This document shows positions 44,801 through 53,314 of a stretch of DNA of 64,000 nt, in pieces (the first letter of the stretch is position 1; the number at the start of each line of letters is the position of its first letter). The stretch is from NCBI RefSeq assembly GCF_014202905.1, contig NZ_JACHHY010000010.1, forward strand, positions 91,460-155,459, given 5' to 3'. A model generated the notes under the pieces. It ran no database searches. It was not told the DNA's origin and was given only the letters and a program-made list of their open reading frames with translations. The DNA is from Chitinivorax tropicus. Lineage in GTDB: Bacteria; Pseudomonadota; Gammaproteobacteria; Burkholderiales; SCOH01. Made by a program: the position numbers and the translations under genes.

Positions 44801-45552
44801 TTCTCAAGCAGCTTGGCCACAATGTCGGCCACAGCTCTGGGGATGTCCGGATCGACATCGGACAGGAGCAATGGCATTTCAGCAAGATGGCAATGCACCA
44901 GCTCCAAAGAATCGCGCCCCTTGAAGGGCAGGTGATGGCTCAACAGCTCATACAACACCACCCCCATCGAATAGAAGTCGGTCCGGTAATCAAGTACGCG
45001 ATTCATCCGTCGGGTCTGCTCGGGCGACATGTACGCCAATGCGCCCTCCAGCATATCGAGATTCTTGATGGTGGGGTTCTCTCGGGACAGCTGGGAGGCA
45101 ATGCCGAAGTCGATGATCTTGAGCTGCCGGGTTGCGGGGTTGTAGACAATATTGTCCGGCGTGATATGTTTGTGGACGATATGCCGGGCATGGATCTCAG
45201 CAATACCCTCTGCCAGCAGACTGGCAATGGTGAGCGATTCCTCCAATGTGAATATCCGCTGGCCCATCCAATACTGCAAGGATTGCCCGCCGATGTCCTC
45301 CATGACCAGCACCGGGCGATTTCGGCTGAAAGCCAGGCTATAGGCCCTGGCCGCGCATCGGCAATCCAGCAATTGGCTGGCAATCTCGTATTCCCAGCGA
45401 TATGACGCAACTGCTTCGGGGCGCGGGTAGTCCTGTCGCAATACTTTCAGCACCACCTGCTGCCCACGCAGCAAATCCACCGCGCGGAACACTTGGCTGC
45501 ACGGGCTCTCATAGAGTTTTTCCTGAACATCGAATCCCACCACTGAGAACAT
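38827..45552 (-). CDS. giant signalling protein: kinase-like, AAA, TPR-like, GAF, PAS, GGDEF, EAL, REC
   Basis: This 2241-residue protein joins a Ser/Thr-kinase-like domain (about 10-270), an AAA ATPase (Walker A GYSGIGKT near 325; Walker B VIFLDDLQWAD), a long helical TPR-like region (about 640-1290), GAF (about 1370-1510), PAS (about 1535-1650), GGDEF (about 1660-1820; ARIGGDEF with R-x-x-D as RDSD), EAL (about 1840-2085; LEALLRW, DDFGTAYSN) and a receiver domain (about 2097-2215; VDDE, CDQHMPD). The first part resembles the multi-domain kinase-ATPase-GAF sensors of cyanobacteria and proteobacteria. In the kinase, Lys36 and DFG (148-150) remain, but HRD is HKH (127-129) and the following Lys is Thr, so it looks inactive. 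Both cyclic di-GMP motifs are intact. Confidence 0.9.
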   Translation of the reverse strand: MFSVVGFDVQEKLYESPCSQVFRAVDLLRGQQVVLKVLRQDYPRPEAVASYRWEYEIASQLLDCRCAARAYSLAFSRNRPVLVMEDIGGQSLQYWMGQRIFTLEESLTIASLLAEGIAEIHARHIVHKHITPDNIVYNPATRQLKIIDFGIASQLSRENPTIKNLDMLEGALAYMSPEQTRRMNRVLDYRTDFYSMGVVLYELLSHHLPFKGRDSLELVHCHLAEMPLLLSDVDPDIPRAVADIVAKLLEKTAERRYQSAWGIKSDLDACLLRLKDHLDIELFKLAEHDIPSGFHLPQTLYGREQEIDKMLDAFEHVSRGGRMLMLIAGYSGIGKTCLVQELFRPITMRRGYFISGKFDQFQRTVPYSALVTALQSLIGQLLTESEVSILRWRKLLIDALEQNGQLIIDVIPELELILGPQPPVAALPPREAQNRFNMLFQRFVRVFYQADHPLVIFLDDLQWADMATLQLMEVLLIDDEAGHLMIIGAFRDNEVNEQHPLTALTERLDRQAAPISFIVLQSMHLEHVTRLVSDAFYCSLEEAEPLADLVLHKTAGNPFFVGQFLTTLYQEGMIQFQADPENPDHARWRWDIARIEQSDITDNVVSLMLAKLRKQPADTVAALRLAACLGNRFDLATLALVIERQPAECYRRLFPAVRDGILLPASDLSILDQSNPDSTLVYHRLKFLHDRVQQAAYELIADDEKPGLHLRLGRLLLNNLGMAAWGERLFEVVDHLNRGLALVDAEGERIEVAQLNLEAARKAKFASAYSAALSYLQQGMTAFPGDWAEQYDLTLALHRERAEAEYLNGCYEASEQLIDTIWQKAALLDRSEAYAQLVTQLTMLGKNEEAVESASKALALLGMGFPVPENLNAALEAEIADVEAGLQACTVASLIDLPAMTDPRIMAVMKVMMTVHTTIYFTNRYALYSWVLARMTKLSMQYGNVPESSKGYASFGNTLAANRGRYQMGYEFGMLGLRLAEKYNSHSLKCKACLIISMFLNHWMRPVSEADVFNDEGQRAGMESGEFQFIGYILANCRTLNGFLRGENLNKLLSDTTRHLSFAKRVKHNLSTDNILGCRLVAANLAGETAGILSFDVADTTEADFLLASHEHRSFAALCFYRLAKAFALYLYGFPELALGCLDEARGMQGYVKGNLTEAAINFVHSLVLLALYPDVDVEGASLAQIEANQAQLLIWAEHCPANFLHQYQLVSAELARIQGETEHAMQLYDAAIQTAGNSGHLQHEAMANELAAKFWLQQGKLDFGRIYMRKARFGYVAWGAKNKAAALLSEHPRLLTEFLPATASPTPVANQLVGDPPQMAAPIRRRPSRIDDGPSLGELDIAAVLKASHAISSEIVLDKLLGQLLNTLLESAGGQKACLLLKRDESWVVAASQTGHQTPSLPAIGDPSALPNPLELPLQITQYVERTQACVVLHDATIDGLFVSDPYIVAVMPKSVLCMPILRQHVMVGMLYLENSQLAGVFHTERVELLNLLATQAAISIQNAMLYEKLAREIEEHKLSEQKLREAESKFRDIFDNAAEGIFRCEWDGQLILANNALARILGCKSPEDLKTHYGRQPFDVFLGREANDGLASAIRLEGAIRNVEVPARRADGTEIELSITAHVVRNEQNEVICYEGMVQDITERKRLESALQHQATHDALTGLPNRNVFMDRLTQAIAYARRNNGRCAVCFIDLDRFKWINDSFGHEMGDELLKTLAGRMTSCVRDSDTIARIGGDEFVVLLQDAVDGNEESKVIQRVLSRVVEPIHLGGRELVVTCSVGYSAFPTDGRNADDLLRFADAAMYQAKQEGRNNLQTYSAELGHKLSEKVHIESELRHAIEREQLSLHYQPQIELKTGRIVGLEALLRWKHPELGNISPGRFIPIAEETGLIEPLGEWVIHQACRQNRVWQEMGMPELSIAVNVSAKQFRRRGLEVLLANLLQSTHMTPEFLELELTESVSMDDPEKNIALMYKLKELGVKLAIDDFGTAYSNMHYLKRFPIDKLKLDGSFVKEITSDPRSLAITDAIISMAHRLGLVVIAEMVETPGQVALLESRECDQVQGHYFSAAMPAEACSNLLREGHIRAPIGVRKKTRQHTLMIVDDEFSVTTAMERDLREADYRILIANDVQIAFEELACHHVGVILCDQHMPDMMGIDFLKRARQLSPNTVRLLMSSHADFRGMLDAINDGTVHKFINKPVDRIELRTHVADALVLHERLLRSGLITDPHAGLWAPNPALPG

Positions 45553-45934
45553 GGCTTACTCGCTCAAGTCAATGGATGCAGTATTGTCGATACCCCGTCA
45601 ACAAAAAACCTGATTCCCGAAATATTCCAGGCGTTTATTCAAGCCACATCAACAACACTCCACAGCCCCATTCAGGGTGAGGAATTTTTATGCCCGACAA
45701 ACGACCAATGTTGGGCAAGGCACAATACAGCCTGATGATACAAGGCTTTCTCTACCTATCTGGCCGGTGACTTCCACCAATGCCATTACACTATATTTAG
45801 TCGATTCATGATCGATTTACACCTGCTTTCTGCGAATTGTATATATCCGTAAATTCAAAATTGAAAGCGCATCGCTAATTTAAAATGATCACCTATATCA
45901 TTTGGCGACATGACCACATGTTCAATTGCATTGG
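45553..45934. other. intergenic region upstream of the giant gene
   Basis: This AT-rich stretch between the giant gene's start and the nnr terminator has no supported gene. It should hold the minus-strand promoter of the giant gene. Short inverted repeats occur, such as GCTTTC near 45828 and GAAAGC near 45867, but none is long enough to call an operator. Confidence 0.45.
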
Positions 45935-45967
45935 ATAAAAAAAGCCATGCCCAGACACGGCATGGCT
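45934..45967 (-). terminator. intrinsic terminator for nnr
   Basis: AGCCATGCC (45943-45951) pairs with GGCATGGCT (45959-45967) around a 7-nt loop. The adjoining A run (45937-45943) is a T tract on the minus strand. It lies about 115 bp past the nnr stop. Confidence 0.8.
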
Positions 45968-46082
45968 CAATGCACTTGATGGCGTGCCACCCAGGCAGCA
46001 CAATGGTGCGCTGCATTACGTAACGCAGTCATGCATATGCGTTTGGATGCACACCTACCCTAATGCACCCAGCCAACCAGGC

Positions 46083-47564
46083 TTACCCGCGCTTGGTCAG
46101 CCCACGCAATACCGCCCGGGCGGCGTCGATGATTTCTGACGCGGTCAAACCCACCGGCCCCAGGCCCTCAGTCACCAATTTGTCTGCCGCTGCACCATGC
46201 AGGTATACCGCGAGCTGCACTGCATCAAAACCACTCAAGCCCTGCCCCAGCAAGGCCGCAACCACGCCCGCCAACACATCTCCTTGCCCACCGCTGGCCA
46301 AGCCAGGGTTACCGCTGGTATTGATGCACCATTCCCCCTGACACGACATACAGATACTACCGCAGCCTTTCAGCACCAGATCAGCACCGAAATGCTCGGC
46401 CAATGCGGTAGCGGCCTGCAGGCGATCCGCCTGCACCGCTGCGGTCTGCCATCCCAGCAGGCGCCCGGCCTCCGCCGGATGGGGAGTCAGCACCGTGGTA
46501 CCTTGTCGGGTTGCCAGCTGGTTGGCGAGATCGGGTTTGTCGGCAATCAAATTCAGGGCATCGGCATCCAACACCAATGGCAGCGGGGTGCGCAGTGCCA
46601 GATCGAGCGCATGTACGGCATCTGCGCTTTTCCCGAGCCCAGGCCCGACAGCCAGGCAAGTCAAATGCGCCAGATGGAACAGATCCTCGGCATGCCGGAG
46701 CATCAGCTCGGGTTGCAGGTGATCCACCCGAGGTGCATCCGGGTCAAGCAGGCCCAGTGTGACGCGACCGGCACCCAATTTCAGCGCGGCCCGCCCCGCC
46801 AGCAACGCGGCACCGACCATGCCCGCCGCGCCGCCGATCACACCAACACTGCCGAACAGCCCTTTGTGACTGTTGCGCAGCCGTGGCGCAAGCAGCCCGG
46901 CCACATCAGCGCCATGGAGCGCACGTCCAGCAGGCGCCAGCAGGGTATGGGCATCCAGGCCAAGCGGTGCCATGATGATCTCACCTGCGTGATCGGGCCC
47001 ATCGTGAGTCAGCAGGCCGGGCTTCAAGCCGATGAAGGTCATCGTCCATTTGGCATGGACCGCACGCCCCAGCACTGCACCGGTCTTGGCGCACAGACCA
47101 CTGGGCACATCCAATGCCAGCTTAGGCGCCGCCAGCAGATTCAGCTGATCAACCCAAGCCATCCAGCCCGCATCCAAGGGGCGGTTCAGACCAATGCCGA
47201 ACAAACCGTCGATGACGATCCGATAGCTGGGGGCTGGGCTGGGTAGAGCCGTCAGACAAGGCTGCCCGGTGGCTTGCCAGTCCTGCCAGGCCCGTTGCGC
47301 ATCGGGTGGCAAAGTCGCAACCTGCCCCAGGAACAACATGTCGATCTGGTAGCCAGCCTGCTTCAGCAAGCGTGCAGCCACCAACGCATCCCCCCCATTG
47401 TTACCCTGCCCGGCCACACACAGAATCCGTTGTCCGGTAGGCACATGGCTCCGCACCCAGTCCGCCACGGCCTGCCCCGCCAGTTGCATCAGTGGTTGGC
47501 CGACCTGGGTCGCCCCCATGCTCTCCAAGGTCCGTATCTGCTCCACATGGTATACAGCAGTCAT
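46083..47564 (-). CDS. nnr: bifunctional NAD(P)H-hydrate epimerase / ADP-dependent dehydratase
   Basis: The 493-residue protein fuses a YjeF-N epimerase domain (about 1-210; VAGQGNNGGDALVAARLL) and a ribokinase-like dehydratase domain (about 225-490; LTPHPAEAGRLLG, then GNPGLASGGQGDVLAG). It repairs damaged NADHX and NADPHX in the cytoplasm. The GQGD variant replaces the more common GMGD, but the catalytic Asp is kept. The gene is divergent from a GNAT gene and followed by a terminator. Confidence 0.95.
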   Translation of the reverse strand: MTAVYHVEQIRTLESMGATQVGQPLMQLAGQAVADWVRSHVPTGQRILCVAGQGNNGGDALVAARLLKQAGYQIDMLFLGQVATLPPDAQRAWQDWQATGQPCLTALPSPAPSYRIVIDGLFGIGLNRPLDAGWMAWVDQLNLLAAPKLALDVPSGLCAKTGAVLGRAVHAKWTMTFIGLKPGLLTHDGPDHAGEIIMAPLGLDAHTLLAPAGRALHGADVAGLLAPRLRNSHKGLFGSVGVIGGAAGMVGAALLAGRAALKLGAGRVTLGLLDPDAPRVDHLQPELMLRHAEDLFHLAHLTCLAVGPGLGKSADAVHALDLALRTPLPLVLDADALNLIADKPDLANQLATRQGTTVLTPHPAEAGRLLGWQTAAVQADRLQAATALAEHFGADLVLKGCGSICMSCQGEWCINTSGNPGLASGGQGDVLAGVVAALLGQGLSGFDAVQLAVYLHGAAADKLVTEGLGPVGLTASEIIDAARAVLRGLTKRG

Positions 47565-47724
47565 CGCAATCCGCTCCCTTCAATACCGGTCTTCATCCCA
47601 ACAGGGTAGCGCGAAAGCGCCAGCCTGGCGACCCAGGCGGGATACGACATTGCATCCGCCTAGTCACCCTCGCATCAGGTAGAATGCCGGTTTTGTCTTG
47701 TTCCGTTGGAATGGCACGCCTGCC

Positions 47725-48156
47725 ATGTATCATATCGAATCGTTGCGCCCTGACCACACGGCCCTCGCCGCCGACTTCTACCGCCAGATCGGTTACCGTC
47801 ATATGCTGACTGGCGATGAGCGACTCATCGGAGCCTGGTCGGACAACCGGCTCGTCGGATGCGTCCGGCTCTGCCAAGAACAAGGTGAATCCGTCCTGCG
47901 TGGCATGCAGATCTTGCCGGCGTACCAGCGGCAAGGCCTGGGCACCCGGTTGTTGTTGGCGCTCACTCAAGCAGTTGGCGACCAGCCCTGCTATTGTGTG
48001 CCATATCACCATTTACATGGTTTCTATCATCAAGCCGGTTTTCGCGTGTTGCCGCTGGATCAAGCCCCTGGTTTTCTGTCCGAGCGGGTATTGCGTTACC
48101 GTCATGATGGATTGCCAGTCGATTTGATGGCTCGTCTACCTTCATACACCGATTGA
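47725..48156 (+). CDS. GNAT-family N-acetyltransferase
   Basis: The 143-residue protein has the GNAT fold, with acetyl-CoA-binding motif A in MQILPAYQRQGLGTRLLLAL (Q-x-x-G-x-G). The acceptor substrate is unknown. The start at 47725 (MYHIESLRPDH) lacks a clear ribosome site; a TTG nine codons upstream is in frame. It ends 7 bp before mltG and may be co-transcribed with it. Confidence 0.82.
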   Translation: MYHIESLRPDHTALAADFYRQIGYRHMLTGDERLIGAWSDNRLVGCVRLCQEQGESVLRGMQILPAYQRQGLGTRLLLALTQAVGDQPCYCVPYHHLHGFYHQAGFRVLPLDQAPGFLSERVLRYRHDGLPVDLMARLPSYTD

Positions 48157-48163
48157 CACCACA

Positions 48164-49168
48164 ATGCGCCTGCTGTTCAAGCTCATCAAAATACTATTGT
48201 TGCTGGGTATCGTACTGATCGTCGCATCTGGCGGCTGGCTGTTCCATTTTGCCAACAGCCCGCTGCCCGTCGGCCAATACCCCAAAACATTCACAATCCG
48301 CCACGACAGCAATCTACGCGCTGTCACCCGTCAGCTCACGCATCAAAAGGTGCTGAATGAACCTTGGAGCTTCTGGCTGCTGGCACGCCTGTCTGGCCGC
48401 AGCACCCAGCTGAAGGCTGGCAGCTATCAGCTTACCGAGGCAATCACCCCGCTGATCCTGTTGGATAAATTACAGAAAGGGGACTTCCACCTGAGCGTCG
48501 TCACCATCATCGAGGGCTGGACATTCCGGCAGATGCGCGAAGCACTGGACCGCCATGCCCACCTGCGGCACGACACCCAGGGGTTGACGGATGAGGAGAT
48601 CCTCAACCGGCTGGACATCCCTCAGCGTAATCCAGAGGGCCTGTTCTTCCCAGATACCTATTTCGCGGCGCTGGGCAGCTCCGACCTGCAGATCCTACGC
48701 CGTGCACACGAGACCATGCAGCAACACCTTGAAGAAGCCTGGAACGAACGCGCCGCAGACCTTCCGTACCGCGATGCCTACGAGGCGCTGATCATGGCCT
48801 CGCTGATCGAAAAGGAAACTGGCAGAGCGTCGGATCGCACACTGATCGGTGGGGTGTTTGTGAATCGCCTGAAGAAAGGCATGCGCCTGCAAACCGACCC
48901 AAGTGTGATCTATGGGCTGGGCGCCAAATTTGATGGCGACTTGCGCAAGGCCGACCTGCAGAACGACACCCCCTACAACACCTACACCCGAGGCGGCCTG
49001 CCACCCACACCGATTGCCCTGCCCGGTTTGCAGTCGCTGCAGGCGGCGGTGAACCCGGCCCGTACCGATGCCTTGTATTTCGTTGCACGCGGCGATGGCA
49101 GCTCCCACTTCTCCGGCTCGCTTGATGAACATAACCGCGCTGTCGATAAATACATCCGGAGTCGTTGA
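48164..49168 (+). CDS. mltG: endolytic murein transglycosylase MltG
   Basis: The 334-residue YceG-like protein has one N-terminal membrane helix (about residues 7-27) and a periplasmic catalytic domain with the active-site Glu in SLIEKETG near residue 218. The substrate-binding segments TDPSVIYGLG and NTYTRGGLPPTPI are intact. MltG cuts nascent glycan strands and is thought to set their length. It heads the conserved set mltG-tmk-holB-pilZ. Confidence 0.94.
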   Translation: MRLLFKLIKILLLLGIVLIVASGGWLFHFANSPLPVGQYPKTFTIRHDSNLRAVTRQLTHQKVLNEPWSFWLLARLSGRSTQLKAGSYQLTEAITPLILLDKLQKGDFHLSVVTIIEGWTFRQMREALDRHAHLRHDTQGLTDEEILNRLDIPQRNPEGLFFPDTYFAALGSSDLQILRRAHETMQQHLEEAWNERAADLPYRDAYEALIMASLIEKETGRASDRTLIGGVFVNRLKKGMRLQTDPSVIYGLGAKFDGDLRKADLQNDTPYNTYTRGGLPPTPIALPGLQSLQAAVNPARTDALYFVARGDGSSHFSGSLDEHNRAVDKYIRSR

Positions 49169-49170
49169 TC

Positions 49171-49461
49171 ATGTTCCTCATCACCCTGACCTATCGCGTA
49201 CCATTGACGGCAGTCGATGCCGCCCTGCCTGCGCACATCGATTACCTGCAGCAACAATATGCAGCTGGTGTGTTCCTGGCCAGCGGTCGGCGCACGCCTC
49301 GCACTGGGGGTGTGATCTTGGCGACTGCCGCCGATCGCCAGACATTGAATGCCACGCTGGCCGCCGATCCCTTTTACCAGCAGGGCATCGCTGATTATGA
49401 TGTGATTGAATTCACCCCGACCATGACGGCCCCGGGACTTGAAAAATTGAAGGAATACTAG
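49171..49461 (+). CDS. YciI-family small protein
   Basis: The 96-residue protein has the ferredoxin-like YciI fold ([12 protein letters not shown], then [18 protein letters not shown]), with the conserved His and Asp seen in the family. YciI proteins are suspected enzymes of unknown reaction. The ATG at 49171 lies 2 bp after the mltG stop, so it is translationally linked; a TTG two codons earlier is in frame. It separates mltG and tmk here, which is not the usual order. Confidence 0.85.
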   Translation: MFLITLTYRVPLTAVDAALPAHIDYLQQQYAAGVFLASGRRTPRTGGVILATAADRQTLNATLAADPFYQQGIADYDVIEFTPTMTAPGLEKLKEY

Positions 49462-49468
49462 CCAGACC

Positions 49469-50077
49469 ATGCCTGCACGTTTTATCACTTTGGAAGGCAT
49501 CGATGGTGCCGGCAAAAGCACCCATCTGACCTGGCTCACACAGTGGCTGGCCCGCCACGCCATTGACCATATCATCACCCGCGAGCCAGGCGGCACGCCG
49601 CTGGGCGAGCAACTACGCGCCCTCCTGCTACATGAACCCATGCACCTGGAAACCGAGGCACTGCTGATGTTTGCCGGGCGGCGCGAACACCTGCACCAAG
49701 TCATCCAGCCCGCGCTTGCCGCCGGGCGCTGGGTGGTGTCAGACCGCTTTACCGATGCCAGCTTCGCTTACCAAGGCGGGGGACGGGGCCTGAGCGAGGC
49801 CAAGCTGCGCGAGCTGGAGCACTGGATCGGTGGCATCCAGCCGGATCTGACCCTGCTGTTCGACGTCCCACTGGCCGTCAGCCAAGCCCGCATGGCCAGC
49901 TCACGCCAGTTGGATCGCTTCGAGCAGGAGCAAAGCGATTTCCATGCACGTGTCCGCCAGGCCTATCTGGATCGCGCTCACGCTTATCCACAGCGCTTCC
50001 GCATCATCGACGCCAGCCGCCCCATCGCGGACATCCACGCAGAGCTTACCCACCTCATGGAAACATTCATCGCATGA
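49469..50077 (+). CDS. tmk: thymidylate kinase
   Basis: The 202-residue kinase phosphorylates dTMP to dTDP for DNA synthesis. The P-loop GIDGAGKST, the DR motif [20 protein letters not shown] and the [12 protein letters not shown] segment are intact. Its stop overlaps the holB start (ATGA), and it follows the yciI-like gene by 7 bp, so it lies within the operon. Confidence 0.96.
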   Translation: MPARFITLEGIDGAGKSTHLTWLTQWLARHAIDHIITREPGGTPLGEQLRALLLHEPMHLETEALLMFAGRREHLHQVIQPALAAGRWVVSDRFTDASFAYQGGGRGLSEAKLRELEHWIGGIQPDLTLLFDVPLAVSQARMASSRQLDRFEQEQSDFHARVRQAYLDRAHAYPQRFRIIDASRPIADIHAELTHLMETFIA

Positions 50078-51081
50078 GTATCCATCCTTGGCATGCCGGT
50101 GCCTGGGCCCAGCTCAACACCACCCGCAGCCGCTGGCCCCATGCCCTATTACTGACTGGGCCACAGGGCATCGGCAAGGTCGCCTTTGCCAAGCAGGTGG
50201 TGGCGTCTTTGCTGTGCGAGCACCAGCAACCGGATCACCAACCCTGTGGACAGTGTGACGCCTGCCATTGGCTCGCCAACCACAGCCATCCGGACTTCCG
50301 TGAACTGACGCTGCTGGAAGACGAAGACGGTGATGATGAAACCAAAAGCAAGAAAGCGCCGACCCAGATCAGCATCAAACAGGTTCGGGAACTGACCGAT
50401 TTCGTGAACGTCACCTCACACCGACAAGGCTCGCGCATCACGCTATTACATCCGGCAGAAGCCATGAATGGCGCCGCTGCCAATGCTTTGCTGAAGACAT
50501 TGGAGGAACCCCCTCCCGGTGCGCTGTTCATCCTGGTCAGCCACCAGCCACAACGGCTGCTACCCACCATCCGTAGCCGCTGTCGCGTCTTCACCCTGGC
50601 TGCGCCCTCCACCGATGAGGCCACACGCTGGCTGGCCGCCCAGGGGGTGGAAGCGCCGGAACAAGCACTGGCGCAAGCCGGCTACGCCCCGCTACTGGCC
50701 TTGTCTCTGGCAGACCCAGCCTTGCAGGCCGAACGCCGGTCATTCACCGCGGCCCTGGCCGAGCCCCAGCGGCTCGACCCATTACACCTGGCAGATATCT
50801 GGCAGAAAACCGATATATTGAAAATCGTGGACTGGTTACAAAAATGGCATTATGACCTGCTAAGCTGTCAATTATCCGGCATAATTCGCTACCATCCGGA
50901 GCGCAAGACCGAGATCGAAAGACTGGCCAGACCAGCCGATCCGCTCCGGCTGAATGAATTCGGCAAGCAATTGATGGATGCCCGGCGCCTGGCGCACCAT
51001 CCGCTCAATCCCAGGCTTGTCTTGGAACAACTGTTTTTTGCCTATATCGACACGCTGAAAAAGCAAACCAACCATGGCTGA
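50074..51081 (+). CDS. holB: DNA polymerase III delta-prime subunit
   Basis: The 335-residue clamp-loader subunit has a P-loop-like [13 protein letters not shown], a zinc-binding CGQCDACHW with an upstream Cys, and the SRC-type motif SRCRVF characteristic of delta-prime. It helps load the beta clamp. It overlaps tmk by 4 bp and pilZ by 8 bp, implying coupled translation. Confidence 0.94.
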   Translation: MSIHPWHAGAWAQLNTTRSRWPHALLLTGPQGIGKVAFAKQVVASLLCEHQQPDHQPCGQCDACHWLANHSHPDFRELTLLEDEDGDDETKSKKAPTQISIKQVRELTDFVNVTSHRQGSRITLLHPAEAMNGAAANALLKTLEEPPPGALFILVSHQPQRLLPTIRSRCRVFTLAAPSTDEATRWLAAQGVEAPEQALAQAGYAPLLALSLADPALQAERRSFTAALAEPQRLDPLHLADIWQKTDILKIVDWLQKWHYDLLSCQLSGIIRYHPERKTEIERLARPADPLRLNEFGKQLMDARRLAHHPLNPRLVLEQLFFAYIDTLKKQTNHG

Positions 51082-51445
51082 AGATAACAAACCCTCAGCA
51101 GCGGCGGCCCGCGCCGGCGTGCTGTCACTGAGCATCAAGGAAAAATCCGCGCTGCATGCCGCCTATATGGTCTTTGTACAAGGGGGCGGCATCTTCATCC
51201 CAACCTCACGACAATACAAGATCGGTGACGAGGTCTTCATGTTGCTCACCTTGATGGATGACCCCAACCGTCTGGCCGTTGCAGGCAAGGTGATCTGGAT
51301 CACCCCGGCTGGCGCACAAAGCAATCGCACCCAAGGCATTGGCGTGCAATTCACCCAGAACGAGAATGGCATTGCCGCCCGCAACAAGATCGAGTCGCTG
51401 CTGGGCAGCGCGCTGCAGTCCAATCGCCCGACGCACACAATGTAG
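51074..51445 (+). CDS. pilZ: PilZ-domain protein (type IV pilus type)
   Basis: The 123-residue PilZ-domain protein (VLSLSIKEKSALHAAYM, FIPTSRQYKIGDEVFMLLTL, GIGVQF) matches the non-canonical PilZ needed for type IV pilus biogenesis. The R-x-x-x-R cyclic di-GMP-binding motif is absent, which is normal for this branch. Its start lies within holB. The usual betaproteobacterial order holB-pilZ-tatD is kept, but a strong terminator separates it from tatD. Confidence 0.92.
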   Translation: MAEDNKPSAAAARAGVLSLSIKEKSALHAAYMVFVQGGGIFIPTSRQYKIGDEVFMLLTLMDDPNRLAVAGKVIWITPAGAQSNRTQGIGVQFTQNENGIAARNKIESLLGSALQSNRPTHTM

Positions 51446-51464
51446 GCATTTGACGTATCATCTG

Positions 51465-51503
51465 GCCGTTGCCCGTCAACATGACGTGCAACGGCTTTTT
51501 CTT
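51465..51503 (+). terminator. intrinsic terminator after pilZ
   Basis: GCCGTTGC (51465-51472) pairs with GCAACGGC (51488-51495), an inner CGTCA/TGACG stem continues the helix, and TTTTTCTTT follows. A second inverted repeat, CTTGATC (51512-51518) with GATCAAG (51524-51530), lies just downstream and may be a backup terminator or an operator for tatD. Confidence 0.88.
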
Positions 51504-51552
51504 TATATTGACTTGATCCGGTTGATCAAGCCTGTTTTCTGCCAGTAATAAC

Positions 51553-52326
51553 ATGCCATTTGTCGATTCACACTGCCATATCAATTTTCCAGACCTCGCC
51601 AACCAGGCCGATCTGCTACTCAAGCAGATGGCGGACAATCAGGTCAGCCATGCGCTATGCGTGTCAGTCAGCCTGCCAGAATGGCCAGGTGTGATCGAGA
51701 TGGCCGAGCGCTATCCCAACATCTACGCATCGGTCGGCGTCCATCCGGACTACGAAGACACGCCTGAACCCAGTGTCGAGCAACTGATCGAGCTCGCCCA
51801 GCACCCCAAAGTGATTGCCATTGGCGAAACCGGCCTGGATTACTACCGGCTGACTGGCGACCTGGAGTGGCAACGCGAGCGGTTCCGCACCCATATCCGC
51901 GCAGCCAAATCCTGCGGCAAGCCGCTGATCATCCACACCCGCGCTGCGGCAGAGGATACGTTGCGCATCATGCGGGAGGAAGGCGCATGCGAGGTGGGCG
52001 GCGTGATGCATTGCTTCACTGAGAGCTGGGCCGTGGCCGAGGCGGCCATTGCTGAGAATTTCCACATCTCCTTCTCAGGCATCGTCACCTTCAAAAATGC
52101 AGTGGAGCTGAAAGAAGTGGCCCGACGTACGCCGTTGGAACGCATGCTGATCGAAACCGACTCACCATACCTGGCGCCAGTTCCGTTCCGGGGCAAAATG
52201 AACCACCCGGCGCTGGTAAAGCACGTGGCTGAGCACATTGCCGATTTACGTGAAACCACGGTTGATGCGATTGCCACCGCCACCACGGCCAATTTCTTCA
52301 ACCTGTTCCGTGCGGCCAGACCATGA
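51553..52326 (+). CDS. tatD: TatD-family 3'-5' DNase
   Basis: The 257-residue TIM-barrel metal hydrolase has N-terminal ligands H-x-H in DSHCHINFPD, GETGLDYYR, LIIHTR and the C-terminal ETDSPYLAPVPFRGKMN. TatD enzymes act as magnesium-dependent 3'-5' exonucleases and help repair or degrade DNA. The ATG at 51553 follows the pilZ terminator by about 50 bp, so it may have its own promoter. It overlaps the next gene by 4 bp. Confidence 0.93.
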   Translation: MPFVDSHCHINFPDLANQADLLLKQMADNQVSHALCVSVSLPEWPGVIEMAERYPNIYASVGVHPDYEDTPEPSVEQLIELAQHPKVIAIGETGLDYYRLTGDLEWQRERFRTHIRAAKSCGKPLIIHTRAAAEDTLRIMREEGACEVGGVMHCFTESWAVAEAAIAENFHISFSGIVTFKNAVELKEVARRTPLERMLIETDSPYLAPVPFRGKMNHPALVKHVAEHIADLRETTVDAIATATTANFFNLFRAARP

Positions 52327-53087
52327 CCATGGAATTCACCCTGCTCGGCAGCGGCTCCAGTGCGGGCACACCGATCATCGGCTGTGAATGTGCAACCTGC
52401 CGATCAGACGACCCGCGCAATCAACGCACACGAGCCTCGGCCTTGATCCAGGTCAACGGCCTCAATCTGCTGATCGACACCGGGCCCGATCTGCGCCTGC
52501 AGGCGCTACGCGAAGGTATCAAGCGGGTTGACGCAGTGCTCTACACCCATCCTCATGCCGACCACCTGAATGGTATCGACGATCTCCGCGCCTTCTGCTA
52601 CCACCAGCGGGCAGCCATACCCATCTATGGCAATCCATTCACCATCCATGACATCCAGCAGCGCTTTGCATATTGTTTTTTCCCACCGGGTCAATTCTGG
52701 GACAAGCCCATTCTTGATGCACGGCCTGTGGAAGGCCCGTTTGAATTCGGCGGCGTGACCATCACGCCAATCCCAGTGGTACATGGCCGCTGGCTCATCC
52801 ATGGCTACCGCATCGGCAACATCGCCTACATCACCGATGTCAACGACATCCCGGACGCCTCCTGGCCCTTATTACAAGGCCTGGACATCCTGTTGCTGGA
52901 CTGCCTGAAAGCCACCCCCTACCCGAGCCATTTCGGCGTCGAGCAAGCCATTGACCATGCCCAGCGGATTGGTGCTGGGCAGACCTACCTGATCCACATG
53001 ACGCACGACCTGGAATACCATGCCCTGCAAAGCCAGCTGCCAGCGAATATCGCCGTAGGCTACGACGGACTGCACCTGACCATCTGA
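52323..53087 (+). CDS. MBL-fold metallohydrolase, PhnP-like
   Basis: The 254-residue protein has the metallo-beta-lactamase fold with H-x-H-x-D-H in THPHADHLNGIDDLR. The N-terminus LLGSGSSAGTPIIGCECATC, with clustered Cys, matches PhnP, a phosphoribosyl cyclic phosphate diesterase, and its relatives. No phn genes are nearby, so a general nucleotide-diesterase role is as likely. It overlaps tatD by an ATGA junction, a conserved pairing. Confidence 0.87.
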   Translation: MTMEFTLLGSGSSAGTPIIGCECATCRSDDPRNQRTRASALIQVNGLNLLIDTGPDLRLQALREGIKRVDAVLYTHPHADHLNGIDDLRAFCYHQRAAIPIYGNPFTIHDIQQRFAYCFFPPGQFWDKPILDARPVEGPFEFGGVTITPIPVVHGRWLIHGYRIGNIAYITDVNDIPDASWPLLQGLDILLLDCLKATPYPSHFGVEQAIDHAQRIGAGQTYLIHMTHDLEYHALQSQLPANIAVGYDGLHLTI

Positions 53088-53314
53088 CGCCCGCGCCCCC
53101 AATACAACAGCCCCCTTATGGCCTGCCGAGGCCAAGACGCCACATCCGCGCTGGCCTGCACGCGCTCAAGCAATCTGCCCCCTGAACAAAGCCACCATCA
53201 GCATCCCACCCTGCTGAAAAATGAATACGGCATCTTGTCGAAAGCATATTCATTTCGGCGCAAGCAGCATATAATGGCTGACGATTGCTGCGGTGCAGCA
53301 TTTGGAGAAGAAAC

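Noticed and set aside
46197..47246. 349-codon open frame opposite nnr
   Set aside because: The complementary strand encodes the complete Nnr with both domains; the plus frame shows no recognisable motif.
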